Under the pieces are notes generated by a model. It did no database searches. It saw only the letters and a list, made by a program, of their open reading frames with translations, and was not told where the DNA came from. A stretch of 36,724 nucleotides of DNA from NCBI GenBank assembly GCA_945947905.1, contig CAMEZO010000007.1, positions 1 to 36,724 of the forward strand, read 5' to 3'. This document shows positions 27,041 to 34,983 of the stretch, piece by piece. Position numbers and translations under genes: made by a program. Origin of the DNA: an uncultured bacterium (lineage in GTDB: Bacteria; Verrucomicrobiota; Verrucomicrobiia; Verrucomicrobiales; Akkermansiaceae). Every line of letters begins with the position of its first letter. Positions within the stretch are counted from its first letter, which is position 1.

Positions 27041-28330
27041 ATGCCGGACGCACGATTCTCCCCTCTGCCGGGTTTCCGCGACTTTGCGCCGCAGGAATAC
27101 GCTTTGCGCACCTACCTCTTCAACACTTGGCGGCGCGTGGCGCATCGCTATGGTTTCGTGGAGTGGGAGGCCCCTACCATCGAGTCCACTGAGCTTTACC
27201 TCAAGAAGTCGGGCGGTGAGCTGCCCACCCAGCTCTTCCGCTTCAAGGATCAGGGGGAGCGCGATATCACCGTGCGCCCGGAGCTGACGGCTTCCCTGGG
27301 CCGCATCGCCGCTGCCTACCAGCGGGAGTACACGAAGCCGCTCAAGTGGTTCGAGATCGGTAGCTGCTTCCGCTACGAGAAGCCGCAGAAGGGCCGCCTC
27401 CGTGAGTTCGTGCAGTTCAATGCGGACATCCTCGGCGAGGCCGGTCCGGAGTCGGATGCGGAGCTTATCGCGCTGGCCGTGGATTGCATGCGCGAGTTCG
27501 GGTTCACGCCGCAGGATTTCGAGGTACGCATCAGCGACCGCGAGGTGTGGCTGCGCTATGCCGCCGAGCACGGGGTGCCGGAGGAGAAGACGGGGGATTT
27601 CCTGGCCGTCATTGATAAGTTCGAGCGCGATCGCCCCGAGTACTGCCAGGAGAAGCTGGATGCCTTCGGTATGCAGCGCGCGGATTTGGTGGAGTTTATC
27701 GCCAACCCGCCCGCCGGCTGCTCGCCGCGCTATGATGCCGTGCTGGCCGAGCTGACGGCCCGCGGCTTGCAGGATTATGTGAAGCTGGACCTGTCCGTGG
27801 TGCGCGGCTTGGCCTACTACACCGGCTTGGTGTTCGAGATTTTCGACAAGGGGCACACCCTCCGCGCCGTGGCAGGCGGCGGTCGCTACAACGGGCTGGT
27901 GAAGACGCTCTCCGCAGGTGCTGTGGATATGCCTGCCACGGGCTTTGCCATGGGCGACGCGGTGATTGCGCACCTCATCGAGTCCTGCCCCGCTGCCCGC
28001 GCCCTGCGCGATGCCGCCACCAAGCCCGATGCCTGCGACGTGGCTCTCATCCTGGCCGCTCCGGAGATGCGTCCCGCCATGCTCGCGCTGGCCTCCGCCC
28101 TCCGCGACGAGGGTATCCGTGTCGACCTCCCGCTCTCGCCCGCCAAGATGGGCAACCAGCTCAAGCGCGCCGAGAAAATCGGGGCCACCTACGCCGTCGT
28201 CATCGGCTCGGAATACCCCTCCCTCAGCGTCAAAACCCTCGCCACCCGCGAATCCGTCACCACGGACATCGAGGGCCTCACCGCCCTCCTCCTCAACAAC
28301 GGCATCGAGGACTCCCCCGACGAGGAGTAA
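27041..28330 (+). CDS. hisS: Histidyl-tRNA synthetase
   Basis: 429 aa. A class-II synthetase that charges tRNA-His. Motif 1 region (YGFVEWEAPTIESTELY), motif 2 (TVRPELTASLGR with WFEIGSCFRYEKPQKGRLREF), the histidine-binding VVRGLAYYTGLVFEIF and motif 3 (GGGRYNGLV plus GFAMGDAV) are all visible. A C-terminal anticodon-binding domain runs from about residue 330 (CDVALILAAPEM to the end). Length is usual. It ends 21 bp before a strong hairpin. Confidence 0.96.
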   Translation: MPDARFSPLPGFRDFAPQEYALRTYLFNTWRRVAHRYGFVEWEAPTIESTELYLKKSGGELPTQLFRFKDQGERDITVRPELTASLGRIAAAYQREYTKPLKWFEIGSCFRYEKPQKGRLREFVQFNADILGEAGPESDAELIALAVDCMREFGFTPQDFEVRISDREVWLRYAAEHGVPEEKTGDFLAVIDKFERDRPEYCQEKLDAFGMQRADLVEFIANPPAGCSPRYDAVLAELTARGLQDYVKLDLSVVRGLAYYTGLVFEIFDKGHTLRAVAGGGRYNGLVKTLSAGAVDMPATGFAMGDAVIAHLIESCPAARALRDAATKPDACDVALILAAPEMRPAMLALASALRDEGIRVDLPLSPAKMGNQLKRAEKIGATYAVVIGSEYPSLSVKTLATRESVTTDIEGLTALLLNNGIEDSPDEE

Positions 28331-28350
28331 ACGCACCACTTCTCCCCCAC

Positions 28351-28385
28351 GCGGCGCGCCCCGGCCACCCCGCCCGGCGCGCCGC
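28351..28385 (+). terminator. Terminator of hisS
   Basis: A 10-bp stem (GCGGCGCGCC with GGCGCGCCGC) and 15-nt loop, followed by ATTTCTT. The stem is strong but the T-run is broken, so efficiency is uncertain. Confidence 0.6.
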
Positions 28386-28390
28386 ATTTC

Positions 28391-28558
28391 TTACCCCCCC
28401 CCCGAGAGTAATACGAACAGCGAGACACAAACCTTCCCCTCTATTGCTGCCAAATACAAGCCCGCCCCACAGTAAAAAAGATGATGTAGCAACAGCAGCA
28501 GCGTAGCTACCCCCTTGACCGCATTAGTGACCCAAACATTGAATTGACTGTTCTCCAT
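28391..28558 (-). pseudogene. N-terminal remnant of an acyltransferase-3 (OafA-like) membrane protein
   Basis: From ATG 28558 (GAGG 7 bp upstream) the 55-residue product NAVKGVATLLLLLHHLFY, then GKVCVSLFVLLSG, matches the first transmembrane helix and the GK.xVSLFVxLSG element of acyltransferase family 3 proteins, which O-acetylate surface glycans. It ends in a run of ten G (SGGG, then TAA). A full protein would need about 300 more residues. No other frame past the G-run gives acyltransferase sequence: it goes straight into the hisS terminator. So most of the gene is gone, apparently broken at the G tract. A functional micro-protein is possible but not supported. Confidence 0.6.
28394..28403. 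repeat. C10/G10 homopolymer at the break of the acyltransferase remnant
   Basis: Ten C on the plus strand, directly before the stop codon of the minus-strand remnant. Tracts of this length slip during replication and are known contingency switches in surface-glycan acetylase genes; here no intact downstream frame remains. Confidence 0.85.
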
Positions 28559-28571
28559 TCCGCCTCGGAGT

Positions 28572-28733
28572 ATACAGCATTTGCAAGCTGTATGCACTCT
28601 GAGTCGTAAGTCGTTGAGTATCAAGGGCTTACAACAGCACCCCCAATTCGGCCCGATTACAGGAGGGGACAAGAAGCCCTTATTCCTCAAGGTTTTCCGA
28701 ACATATGGCTTGACTACAGCATTGCAAATGCAC
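28572..28733. repeat. Cluster of inverted and related repeats upstream of the acyltransferase remnant
   Basis: Three pieces of structure: a 7-bp hairpin ATACAGC/GCTGTAT (28572-28593) with loop ATTTGCAA; a second, related copy TACAGCATTGCAAATGCAC (28715-28733) resembling 28573-28597; and an inverted repeat AAGGGCTT/AAGCCCTT (28623-28630, 28674-28681) with inner CCCC/GGGG pairing. It contains no gene I recognise. It may be the end of a lost mobile element or an RNA; neither is shown. Confidence 0.45.
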
Positions 28734-28750
28734 ACCCCGGCGGGGTACAG

Positions 28751-28784
28751 AAAAGCGGCCCGACCTGTGGGGAGGAGGGGCCGC
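28751..28784 (-). terminator. Terminator of tkt
   Basis: On the minus strand GCGGCCC, 16-nt loop, GGGCCGC, then TTTTCT, 21 bp past the tkt stop. Confidence 0.8.
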
Positions 28785-28805
28785 GTGAAGGGGGTGGCGG
28801 GGGCG

Positions 28806-30815
28806 TCAGATGCTGCGGGCGGCGGCGATGAGGTTCTCAACGTTCATGCCGAGGTCGCTGAGGACGCGGGCGCCGGGGGCAGAGAAGCCGAAGTCGTCAA
28901 TGGAAACGATGGTTCCCTGCGGGCCGACGTAGCGGTACCAGAGGTCGCTCTTGCCGGCCTCGATGGCCACGCGGCGTTGGCAGGAGGAGGGAAGCACCTC
29001 CTCGCGGTATTCGGCGGGCTGGTTGTTGAAGCGCCACATGGAGGGCATGGAGACCACGCGCACGTCGTCGCCCAAGAAGTTGGCAGCCTGCAGGGCCAAG
29101 ATGAGCTCCGAGCCGGAGGCAATGATGATGCGGGAGGGCTGCTCCGTCTTCTCGCGGCGGGCAATGTAGGCACCCTTGAGCGTGCCGTTGCGGCGCTGCT
29201 CAGCCGTCAGCTCCGGCGTGACCGAGGTGAGGCTGGGCACGTTTTGACGCGTCAGGATGAGGGCGGTCGGCCCATTGCGGCGCTCCATGGCGCACATCCA
29301 AGCACCGGCCGTCTCCTCCTCGTCCGCAGGGCGCACCACATCCAAGTTCGGGATGATACGCAGGCCGGTCACCGTCTCCACCGGCTGGTGGGTGGGCCCG
29401 TCCTCGCCGACGGCCACGGAGTCATGCGTCAGCACATAGGTAACAGGCAGATGCGCCAGAGCCGCCACGCGAATGGCCGCGCGCATGTAGTCCACGAACA
29501 CGCAGAACGTGCCGGCGGACACACGGAAGAGGCCATCGTAGGCGATACCGTTACAGATAGCTGCCATGGCGTGCTCGCGGATGCCGAACCAGAAGTTGCG
29601 GCCCTTGTAGTTATCCGCAGAGAAATCCCCGCCGTTGTTCAGATAATTCTTGTTGGACGAGAAGAGATCCGCACTCGTGGAGAGGAAGCCCGCGTAGGCA
29701 TCCGCAATGGCGTTCTCCGCCACGGAACCGGAAGCGCGGGTCGCCAGCTTGGTGCCCTCCGCAAAGGGCGGGATGAGCGCGCTGCATACCTCCGGTGCCA
29801 CGCCGTCCGCCGCCAAGGCCACACCGCCGTCCAGCTCCGCAGCCTTCTCCGGGTACGCCCTGCGCCAGTCCTCGTACACAGCCAGCCACTCGGCGTAGCT
29901 CGCCTCGCGCTCCGCCTTGAGCCCCGCCATATAGGCGCGCACCTCGTCGGACACATAGTAACGGGTATCCGTGGGGAGCCCCCAGTTGGCATGTGCCTCC
30001 GCCCACGCCTTGGCACCGCCCTCGCCGTGGCCCTTGGTGGTACCCTCCACCCCGGGCACGCCCTTGGCGATCACCGTCTTGGCAATGACAATCTTGGGGC
30101 GTCCGTTGCGCTCCAAGCGGCACACGCTCAGCACGTCGCTCACCTGCTCGAGGTCATTGCCGTCGATGGTGAAGGCATCCCAGCCCTGGGCCGTGAAGCA
30201 AGCCGCAATGTCGTCAATCTGGGTCACCTCGATGGGGGCGTCCAAGGTGATGCCGTTGGCATCGTAAATCAGCACCAGGTTATCCAGCTTGAGGGTACCG
30301 GCAATGGCCGCCGCCTCGCGGGAAATACCCTCCTCAATGCAGCCGTCGCCGGCCAGGCAGTAGATGGTCTGATTAAAGATTTCGTGCTCCGGCGTATTGA
30401 AGCGCGCCGCAGCATGCTTGGCAGAAATAGCAAAACCCACCGCATTGGCAATCCCCTGCCCCAGCGGCCCCGTGGTGCACTCCACCCCGATGGCGGGGTT
30501 GAACTCCGGGTGACCGGGAGTCTTGGAGCCCTTGCTGCGGAAGGCCTTGAGGTCATCCATGCTGAGGGGGAAGCCCGCCAGATGCAGCCAAGCATACAAG
30601 AACATGGAACCATGGCCGCCGGACAGGATAAATCGGTCGCGGTTCAGCCAACGGGGCTCGGAGGGGTTCACCTTCAGCATGTCGCCGTACAACACAGCAC
30701 CGATCTCTGCACAACCAACAGGCAGACCCATGTGGCCGGAGGCCTTATCGAAGATGGCATCGATGGCCAAACCGCGCGCTTCATTGGCTGCCTTTTGTAA
30801 AATTTCCACGTTCAT
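28806..30815 (-). CDS. tkt: Transketolase
   Basis: 669 aa. A ThDP enzyme that moves two-carbon units between sugar phosphates in the pentose phosphate pathway. The N-terminal SGHMGLPVGCAEIGAVLYG and GGHGSMFLYAWLHLAGF, TTGPLGQGIANAVGFA, and the ThDP/metal motif GDGCIEEGISREAAAIAG to DANGITLD are present. The pyrimidine domain has FWFGIREHAMAAICNGIA with the catalytic Glu. It has the usual full length. It is a single gene, with promoter and terminator both visible. AAGGAG is 17 bp before ATG, overlapping the promoter spacer, and so cannot be in the mRNA. Confidence 0.96.
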   Translation of the reverse strand: MNVEILQKAANEARGLAIDAIFDKASGHMGLPVGCAEIGAVLYGDMLKVNPSEPRWLNRDRFILSGGHGSMFLYAWLHLAGFPLSMDDLKAFRSKGSKTPGHPEFNPAIGVECTTGPLGQGIANAVGFAISAKHAAARFNTPEHEIFNQTIYCLAGDGCIEEGISREAAAIAGTLKLDNLVLIYDANGITLDAPIEVTQIDDIAACFTAQGWDAFTIDGNDLEQVSDVLSVCRLERNGRPKIVIAKTVIAKGVPGVEGTTKGHGEGGAKAWAEAHANWGLPTDTRYYVSDEVRAYMAGLKAEREASYAEWLAVYEDWRRAYPEKAAELDGGVALAADGVAPEVCSALIPPFAEGTKLATRASGSVAENAIADAYAGFLSTSADLFSSNKNYLNNGGDFSADNYKGRNFWFGIREHAMAAICNGIAYDGLFRVSAGTFCVFVDYMRAAIRVAALAHLPVTYVLTHDSVAVGEDGPTHQPVETVTGLRIIPNLDVVRPADEEETAGAWMCAMERRNGPTALILTRQNVPSLTSVTPELTAEQRRNGTLKGAYIARREKTEQPSRIIIASGSELILALQAANFLGDDVRVVSMPSMWRFNNQPAEYREEVLPSSCQRRVAIEAGKSDLWYRYVGPQGTIVSIDDFGFSAPGARVLSDLGMNVENLIAAARSI

Positions 30816-30823
30816 GCGCGCCT

Positions 30824-30852
30824 ATTCTACTCCTTTTTCCCCCGCTTGTAAA
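30824..30852 (-). promoter_or_regulatory. Promoter of tkt
   Basis: On the minus strand TTTACA (30847-30852), 17 bp, TAGAAT (30824-30829), 8 bp, ATG. Confidence 0.75.
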
Positions 30853-30909
30853 GAATAAACATCTGCCCGATGCAGGCTTTCTTGCACCGCTCCACCCCAC
30901 CATGGCCTG

Positions 30910-30940
30910 AAAAAGCCGCCGGGGACACCCCCGACGGCTT
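30910..30940 (-). terminator. Terminator of the glycosidase gene
   Basis: On the minus strand a 12-bp stem with one mismatch (AAGCCGTCGGGG with CCCCGGCGGCTT) and a 4-nt loop, ending in five T. It lies 22 bp after the stop. Confidence 0.9.
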
Positions 30941-30962
30941 GTGAAATGACTGCTACCTATAC

Positions 30963-33047
30963 TTATTCAGCAGGAATGGCCTCCAGCACCAGCACCTGGA
31001 AGGGCGCCAGCTTGATCTGCACGGGCTTGCCGGCCTGCACGGTCTGCGCGGGCAGCGCATCGCCCTTGGGAGAGCTAAGCGTGTACTTCACCGGGGCGCC
31101 GACGGGCAGTTCGAACACTGCAGCGGGGTCAAAGCTGAAGGTCTGCTCCTGGGCGGCAGGGTTGCGCAGGGTCAGGATACCCTTGGCCGGGGACCAGGCA
31201 CCAAAGCCGTACACGGCCAAGTCGGCGGGGTCGCCGCCCACCCAGTGAGCATCCACCAGGGTTTCCCCGTTGCTGCGGGCCCACTTGGCCGCCGCTGCCA
31301 GGGTATCCCACTCCGCCTGCGTGAGCATGGAGGGGGTGATGTAGAGCTCCTCCATCTGGGTGCCGAGGCCGAAGCCGCTCCAGATCTCGTTGGCCAGATC
31401 ATCGCCCTCCGTGGTCGTCAGGCCGCGGGCGCCCTTGTTGTAGATCACGCCGTGGGTCATGAGCGAGTTGATCGGGAAGAGCGGGGAGATCTTCGCGTTG
31501 TTCTGATAAATCATCGCGTCGCGGAAGGTGATCCACTGATTGCGGGAGGAACCCTCGCCGCAGAAGTCGTGATCCCAGTTGCCGCGCCAGATGGAGTCCG
31601 CAATACCGAACCAGAACGGGGAGGCCCAGGTACCGGTGGTCAGGTTGATGAAGATGTCCGGACGCTCGGCACGCAGCTCGCCGATGAGCGAGATGATGGC
31701 CTCGAAGTCCGAACCGAAGCGGGAGCCCTTGATGGGCTGGGCCTCGGCGGAGGTGCCGTCCAGCTTGAAGTGATTGATACCGTTCTCGCGGATCATGTGC
31801 AGGCACATCTCGCGGAAGCGCTCGTAGTACTTCGGACCGGTCAGGGCGAAGCCGGACTCGTTGGTCTCGTACTTATCACCGGCGGCCTTGATGCGGTTTT
31901 CCTTCGGCTGACCGTAGCCACCCCAGGGGGAGAACCACACACCGGGACCGGCACCGTAGCTCTCCGCCAGCTTGCGCACGTTGCGGAACTCCTGCGGCAG
32001 GCCCTTGTGGAACTCCCACATGGTCTCCGTGTCGTCCCAGCCGTCATCCATCATGAAGGAGTCCATCACCACGCCGCGCTTCTTCACCAGCTCCTCGCCG
32101 AAGATCTTGACCACCTCCAGCGCCTGCTTCTCATCGTAGCGCGTAAAGTAGCCGATGTCGTACCAGGTGTTGTAGTTCAGGAAGGGGGCGTAAGCGCGGG
32201 CGCGCTCCTTGTTCACATAGTCCAGCTGGAAGGTGCGGCGCAGCTGCCCCGCAGCGCAGAAGCCCAGCACGGCGGAATAGGTGCAGGGCGCGGCCTTCGC
32301 GCGATCCTTCGTGCGCGGCAGCGGTATATCCGTACTGCGCTTGATGAAGCAGCGGAAGCCGTCCGCATCCGTCTCACCGGCGCTCAGCGGACTCTCCACA
32401 CCGGCAAACAAGCGGTTACCGGCAGCCACCACGGGCGCGCCCTTCACGCTGCCCTCCACGCGGGCCTCGGGGGCCTTCACGTTCAGCAGCGTCACCTTGC
32501 GCATGGGCATGGGGAACTGCATCGGGCGGATGTCCAAGCCCACGCGCACATAGGGTTGCCCCTCGCGCAGCTCCAGCCACCAGGTCAGGTAGTAACCATC
32601 CGTCGGCACCACAAAGGGCACCTCCAGACGCTGCCCCTTCCGGCGCTCCACCAAGCGGCGGCTGTCGGCCACCGGGGCCAGCTCCTTCAACACGGGAGCA
32701 GAGCACTGCATGTCCCGCGCAGTAATGTCGTGCGTTGTCTCCGCCTGCTCTTTCTTGGAGCACGCCTCGTCCGTGTTCTCATCCAGCGTCGTTACGCTGA
32801 AGATGTCGCTGCCCAGATCATAGGTGCGGCCGTTGATCTTATCCTGAACGGTCACAGAGGCGAGCTTGCGGCTCACCACATCCACATTCACGGTGATGTA
32901 TTCGTTTTCGAGCGTCATGGAGTTCATATTCCGGTTAAGTGATGTCCCTGCCGGCACCGGCGCAGCCGCTGCTGCCCCATTCACCGTGCAGAACCCGCCA
33001 GCCAGCATGCCCAACGCGAGCACGCCTTTGATAATGTTGGAGGTCAT
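30963..33047 (-). CDS. Secreted clan GH-D-like glycoside hydrolase (alpha-galactosidase-like)
   Basis: 694 aa. A signal peptide (NIIKGVLALGMLAGGFCTVNGAAA) is followed by a beta-sandwich domain (about 40-290), a catalytic barrel (about 290-600) and a C-terminal beta domain (about 610-694). The barrel has MMDDGWDD (332-339), as in GH27/GH36 enzymes, and HFKLDGTSAE with Asp430 in the position of the clan nucleophile. GNWDHDF (489-495) may supply the acid/base, which I cannot confirm. An alpha-galactosidase acting on mucin or dietary glycans would fit a gut bacterium. Database relatives of this type are sometimes labelled enterotoxin without evidence. The start at 33047 is supported by the promoter 6 bp upstream. 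It is not an operon with tkt. Confidence 0.68.
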   Translation of the reverse strand: MTSNIIKGVLALGMLAGGFCTVNGAAAAAPVPAGTSLNRNMNSMTLENEYITVNVDVVSRKLASVTVQDKINGRTYDLGSDIFSVTTLDENTDEACSKKEQAETTHDITARDMQCSAPVLKELAPVADSRRLVERRKGQRLEVPFVVPTDGYYLTWWLELREGQPYVRVGLDIRPMQFPMPMRKVTLLNVKAPEARVEGSVKGAPVVAAGNRLFAGVESPLSAGETDADGFRCFIKRSTDIPLPRTKDRAKAAPCTYSAVLGFCAAGQLRRTFQLDYVNKERARAYAPFLNYNTWYDIGYFTRYDEKQALEVVKIFGEELVKKRGVVMDSFMMDDGWDDTETMWEFHKGLPQEFRNVRKLAESYGAGPGVWFSPWGGYGQPKENRIKAAGDKYETNESGFALTGPKYYERFREMCLHMIRENGINHFKLDGTSAEAQPIKGSRFGSDFEAIISLIGELRAERPDIFINLTTGTWASPFWFGIADSIWRGNWDHDFCGEGSSRNQWITFRDAMIYQNNAKISPLFPINSLMTHGVIYNKGARGLTTTEGDDLANEIWSGFGLGTQMEELYITPSMLTQAEWDTLAAAAKWARSNGETLVDAHWVGGDPADLAVYGFGAWSPAKGILTLRNPAAQEQTFSFDPAAVFELPVGAPVKYTLSSPKGDALPAQTVQAGKPVQIKLAPFQVLVLEAIPAE

Positions 33048-33053
33048 GCCCCC

Positions 33054-33082
33054 ATTCTACCACACCCCGAGCCCCTTGGCAA
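33054..33082 (-). promoter_or_regulatory. Promoter of the glycosidase gene
   Basis: On the minus strand TTGCCA (33077-33082), 17 bp, TAGAAT (33054-33059), 6 bp, ATG. Confidence 0.75.
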
Positions 33083-33176
33083 GCCGAATGTCACACTCGC
33101 CGTCAGGATTTCACCCGGTTCTGACCCCGCACGGGGTTGTCACAGCCGTTCAATCAGGCACATCCGGCCCGAAGTC

Positions 33177-33205
33177 TTGCCAAGGCAAGGGGTGCATGAT
33201 ATACA
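33177..33205 (+). promoter_or_regulatory. Orphan promoter-like sequence without a gene
   Basis: TTGCCA (33177-33182), 17 bp, TATACA (33200-33205) on the plus strand, matching the architecture of the real promoters here. No good ORF follows; it points into the 3' end of the minus-strand gene 33310-34767 and would give antisense RNA. The rest of 33083-33309 holds only a short CCCC/GGGG hairpin near 33128. Confidence 0.4.
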
Positions 33206-33309
33206 GTGTACGGAATTCCCTTGCATCCCGCCGCCCCCTCCTCTCTACTGTCACAGCGTCATGCAGTCAGCACAGAGCCGGGAATTTCTCCTATCTTCCT
33301 TCTTACGTC

Positions 33310-34767
33310 CTACTCCTCCTCTCCCCAAGCCTTGGGCAGCGTGAAATGGTACAGATAGCTGCCGGTCCAAATGAAGGAGTCCTCCCAAGACGAATTGCCT
33401 TCTTCTTCGTCGTCGACTTCCTTTTCACCTATGATTTCATCACAGGCGACAGCGATGAGCTCCCGGCCTCCGTTCAGGAGGGTCGGAAGGAAGGCCAGCA
33501 AATGGGGCGACTGAATCTCGACAACCTCGTTGCAGCCGGGGCGAATGATTATGTAGGAGTAAAGATTGTTCTCTCGCTGTCGAAACTGCATAAGAGCCAC
33601 ACCGAATTTTCCGATCTTCTGCGGCAGATACTCCGACAACAACCAACCATGCCCTTCGCAATCATCCCAATCCGGTGCCCTGTTCAGGCGCGTATGAAAA
33701 TCCCCGACATCCACCGGGGTACCGTCCGTGCGACAATAGGCATAAAGGGTACGCTGGTCCTCCTTAGCCGTGGTCCAATAGAAGAATAACAAATCATCCT
33801 GCGGGCTCGCACCTGTCAGGCATCCGTAGGTACTCCGAACCTGCTGCGCGAGTTCATTCTCTGCCGGTTCCCATTTCAAAAGCGTGTCGCGGATACTTCC
33901 ATCCGAATTCCTCAAACAAAGCTCAAAGTCGGTTTGAAAAAAGAGAGAACTCCTGAGGGCCTCATCCTTCTTGCGGCAGTATTCAAGGATATGCTCTGAT
34001 GTTCCGGGCATCTCGTAGAGAGAAGGGTCGGTAAACTTATCCAAAGACGGATTGCTCACTAACCACAATCCTGTACCGAAGGGACGCTCTTCAGCATCTG
34101 AATAGTATTTATTGTCCGGGTATTGACATGGCCCGAAAATATCTACAAGTTCGAATAGTTCCTTCCACATCCCCATGGGCAAGATACGTTCGTACCATCG
34201 GAGCATCGCCTGATAGGCACGCATCCTACGGTCGGGGTGTACAAGCATGCAGCTATCGGCCACGAACCTACCCTCAAAATCGCAGATATCGAAACCGCAG
34301 AATACCAAAGCATGCGAGAAGCTGAGATATTCCTCGCCGGACGCAGTCTGCCCCATTGTCCCTCCTCCGCCGCCATCTCCCTCTTCTCTTCCCAGATAAG
34401 GATAATCCACACAAACTAAACGATGTTCAGCCGGATGGTAGATGTAGGTGTCGGGAGAAGAACAACTTTGACGACCTTGTATAACGAGCACCTTCTTCTC
34501 GGGATGGAGAAAGAGGGCGGGATAACTCAAACCATGATTTCCCCGAGGGTCCGGAAAGGGAAATCCTCGGCAGGCGGTCATGGTCTCCGGAGCAGAGGGT
34601 TCATACCACCCGGTCTCCGTCCGGGGGCGCACCGTTATCCGGCAAACAGGTTCCCGCTCCTGCTGCACCGCTGCGCTATCGTTTTCCTCCTCCGCATGGG
34701 CAAGGCCAACGGGCGATGCAATAATAAAAGGCAGACAGAATAAGGCACTGAGTATACTTGTTTTCAT
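33310..34767 (-). CDS. Hypothetical secreted protein
   Basis: 485 aa, not recognised. A signal peptide (MKTSILSALFCLPFIIASPVGLAHA) is followed by a mature protein with many aromatic beta segments spaced through its length (DTYIYHPAEHRLVCVDYPYL, QRTLYAYCRTDGTPVDV, SGSYLYHFTLPKAW-like end), which might form a propeller or beta-sandwich; that is only a pattern impression. It has a glycine run (GDGGGGG) and an acidic stretch (DDEEEG) near the C-terminus, and several Cys that could pair. The base composition is less GC-rich than the housekeeping genes. It has its own promoter and shares the promoter-to-start arrangement with the gene at 34984-35772. No terminator is evident downstream. Confidence 0.7.
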   Translation of the reverse strand: MKTSILSALFCLPFIIASPVGLAHAEEENDSAAVQQEREPVCRITVRPRTETGWYEPSAPETMTACRGFPFPDPRGNHGLSYPALFLHPEKKVLVIQGRQSCSSPDTYIYHPAEHRLVCVDYPYLGREEGDGGGGGTMGQTASGEEYLSFSHALVFCGFDICDFEGRFVADSCMLVHPDRRMRAYQAMLRWYERILPMGMWKELFELVDIFGPCQYPDNKYYSDAEERPFGTGLWLVSNPSLDKFTDPSLYEMPGTSEHILEYCRKKDEALRSSLFFQTDFELCLRNSDGSIRDTLLKWEPAENELAQQVRSTYGCLTGASPQDDLLFFYWTTAKEDQRTLYAYCRTDGTPVDVGDFHTRLNRAPDWDDCEGHGWLLSEYLPQKIGKFGVALMQFRQRENNLYSYIIIRPGCNEVVEIQSPHLLAFLPTLLNGGRELIAVACDEIIGEKEVDDEEEGNSSWEDSFIWTGSYLYHFTLPKAWGEEE

Positions 34768-34779
34768 AGCGATGTAGGC

Positions 34780-34808
34780 ATTATCGCACCGCCGACTTCC
34801 TTTGTCAA
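34780..34808 (-). promoter_or_regulatory. Promoter of the 33310-34767 gene
   Basis: On the minus strand TTGACA (34803-34808), 17 bp, GATAAT (34780-34785), 12 bp, ATG. GCGATAAT and CGCTATGAAAA are shared with the promoter of the next gene. Confidence 0.75.
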
Positions 34809-34929
34809 CCCTCTTTCCCTTTCCGGGGTGAGATATTTTTCATAACCTATCCGAACGGAGCCAAGCACATCGATCAGTTTCCGCTCCTTCCGAAAATTCC
34901 GCGCCCACAACCCACCCCGTCCTCCGCCC

Positions 34930-34959
34930 CCGGCGGCAGGGAGTCTCACACGCCGCCGG
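34930..34959 (-). terminator. Hairpin downstream of the 34984-35772 gene
   Basis: An 8-bp stem CCGGCGGC/GCCGCCGG with a 14-nt loop, 24 bp after the stop. No T-run follows, so it may only stabilise the RNA end. Confidence 0.4.
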
Positions 34960-34983
34960 CACACCCACTCCTGTCCTTTATTT

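Noticed and set aside
24858-27053. A 731-codon minus-strand frame across the hydrolase and hemL
   Set aside because: It spans two well-supported genes and their promoter on the other strand, and the composition is shadow-like.
28573-28597. Possible tRNA anticodon arm (TTTGCAA loop)
   Set aside because: No acceptor stem, D arm or T-loop (GTTCGA) can be paired around it.
28610-28681. Possible integron attC site (GTTGAGT and AAGGGCTT/AAGCCCTT)
   Set aside because: The RYYYAAC partner core site is not at the other end and no integrase or cassette array is present.
28581-30800. A 739-codon plus-strand frame opposite tkt
   Set aside because: Shadow of transketolase; transketolase motifs are complete on the minus strand.
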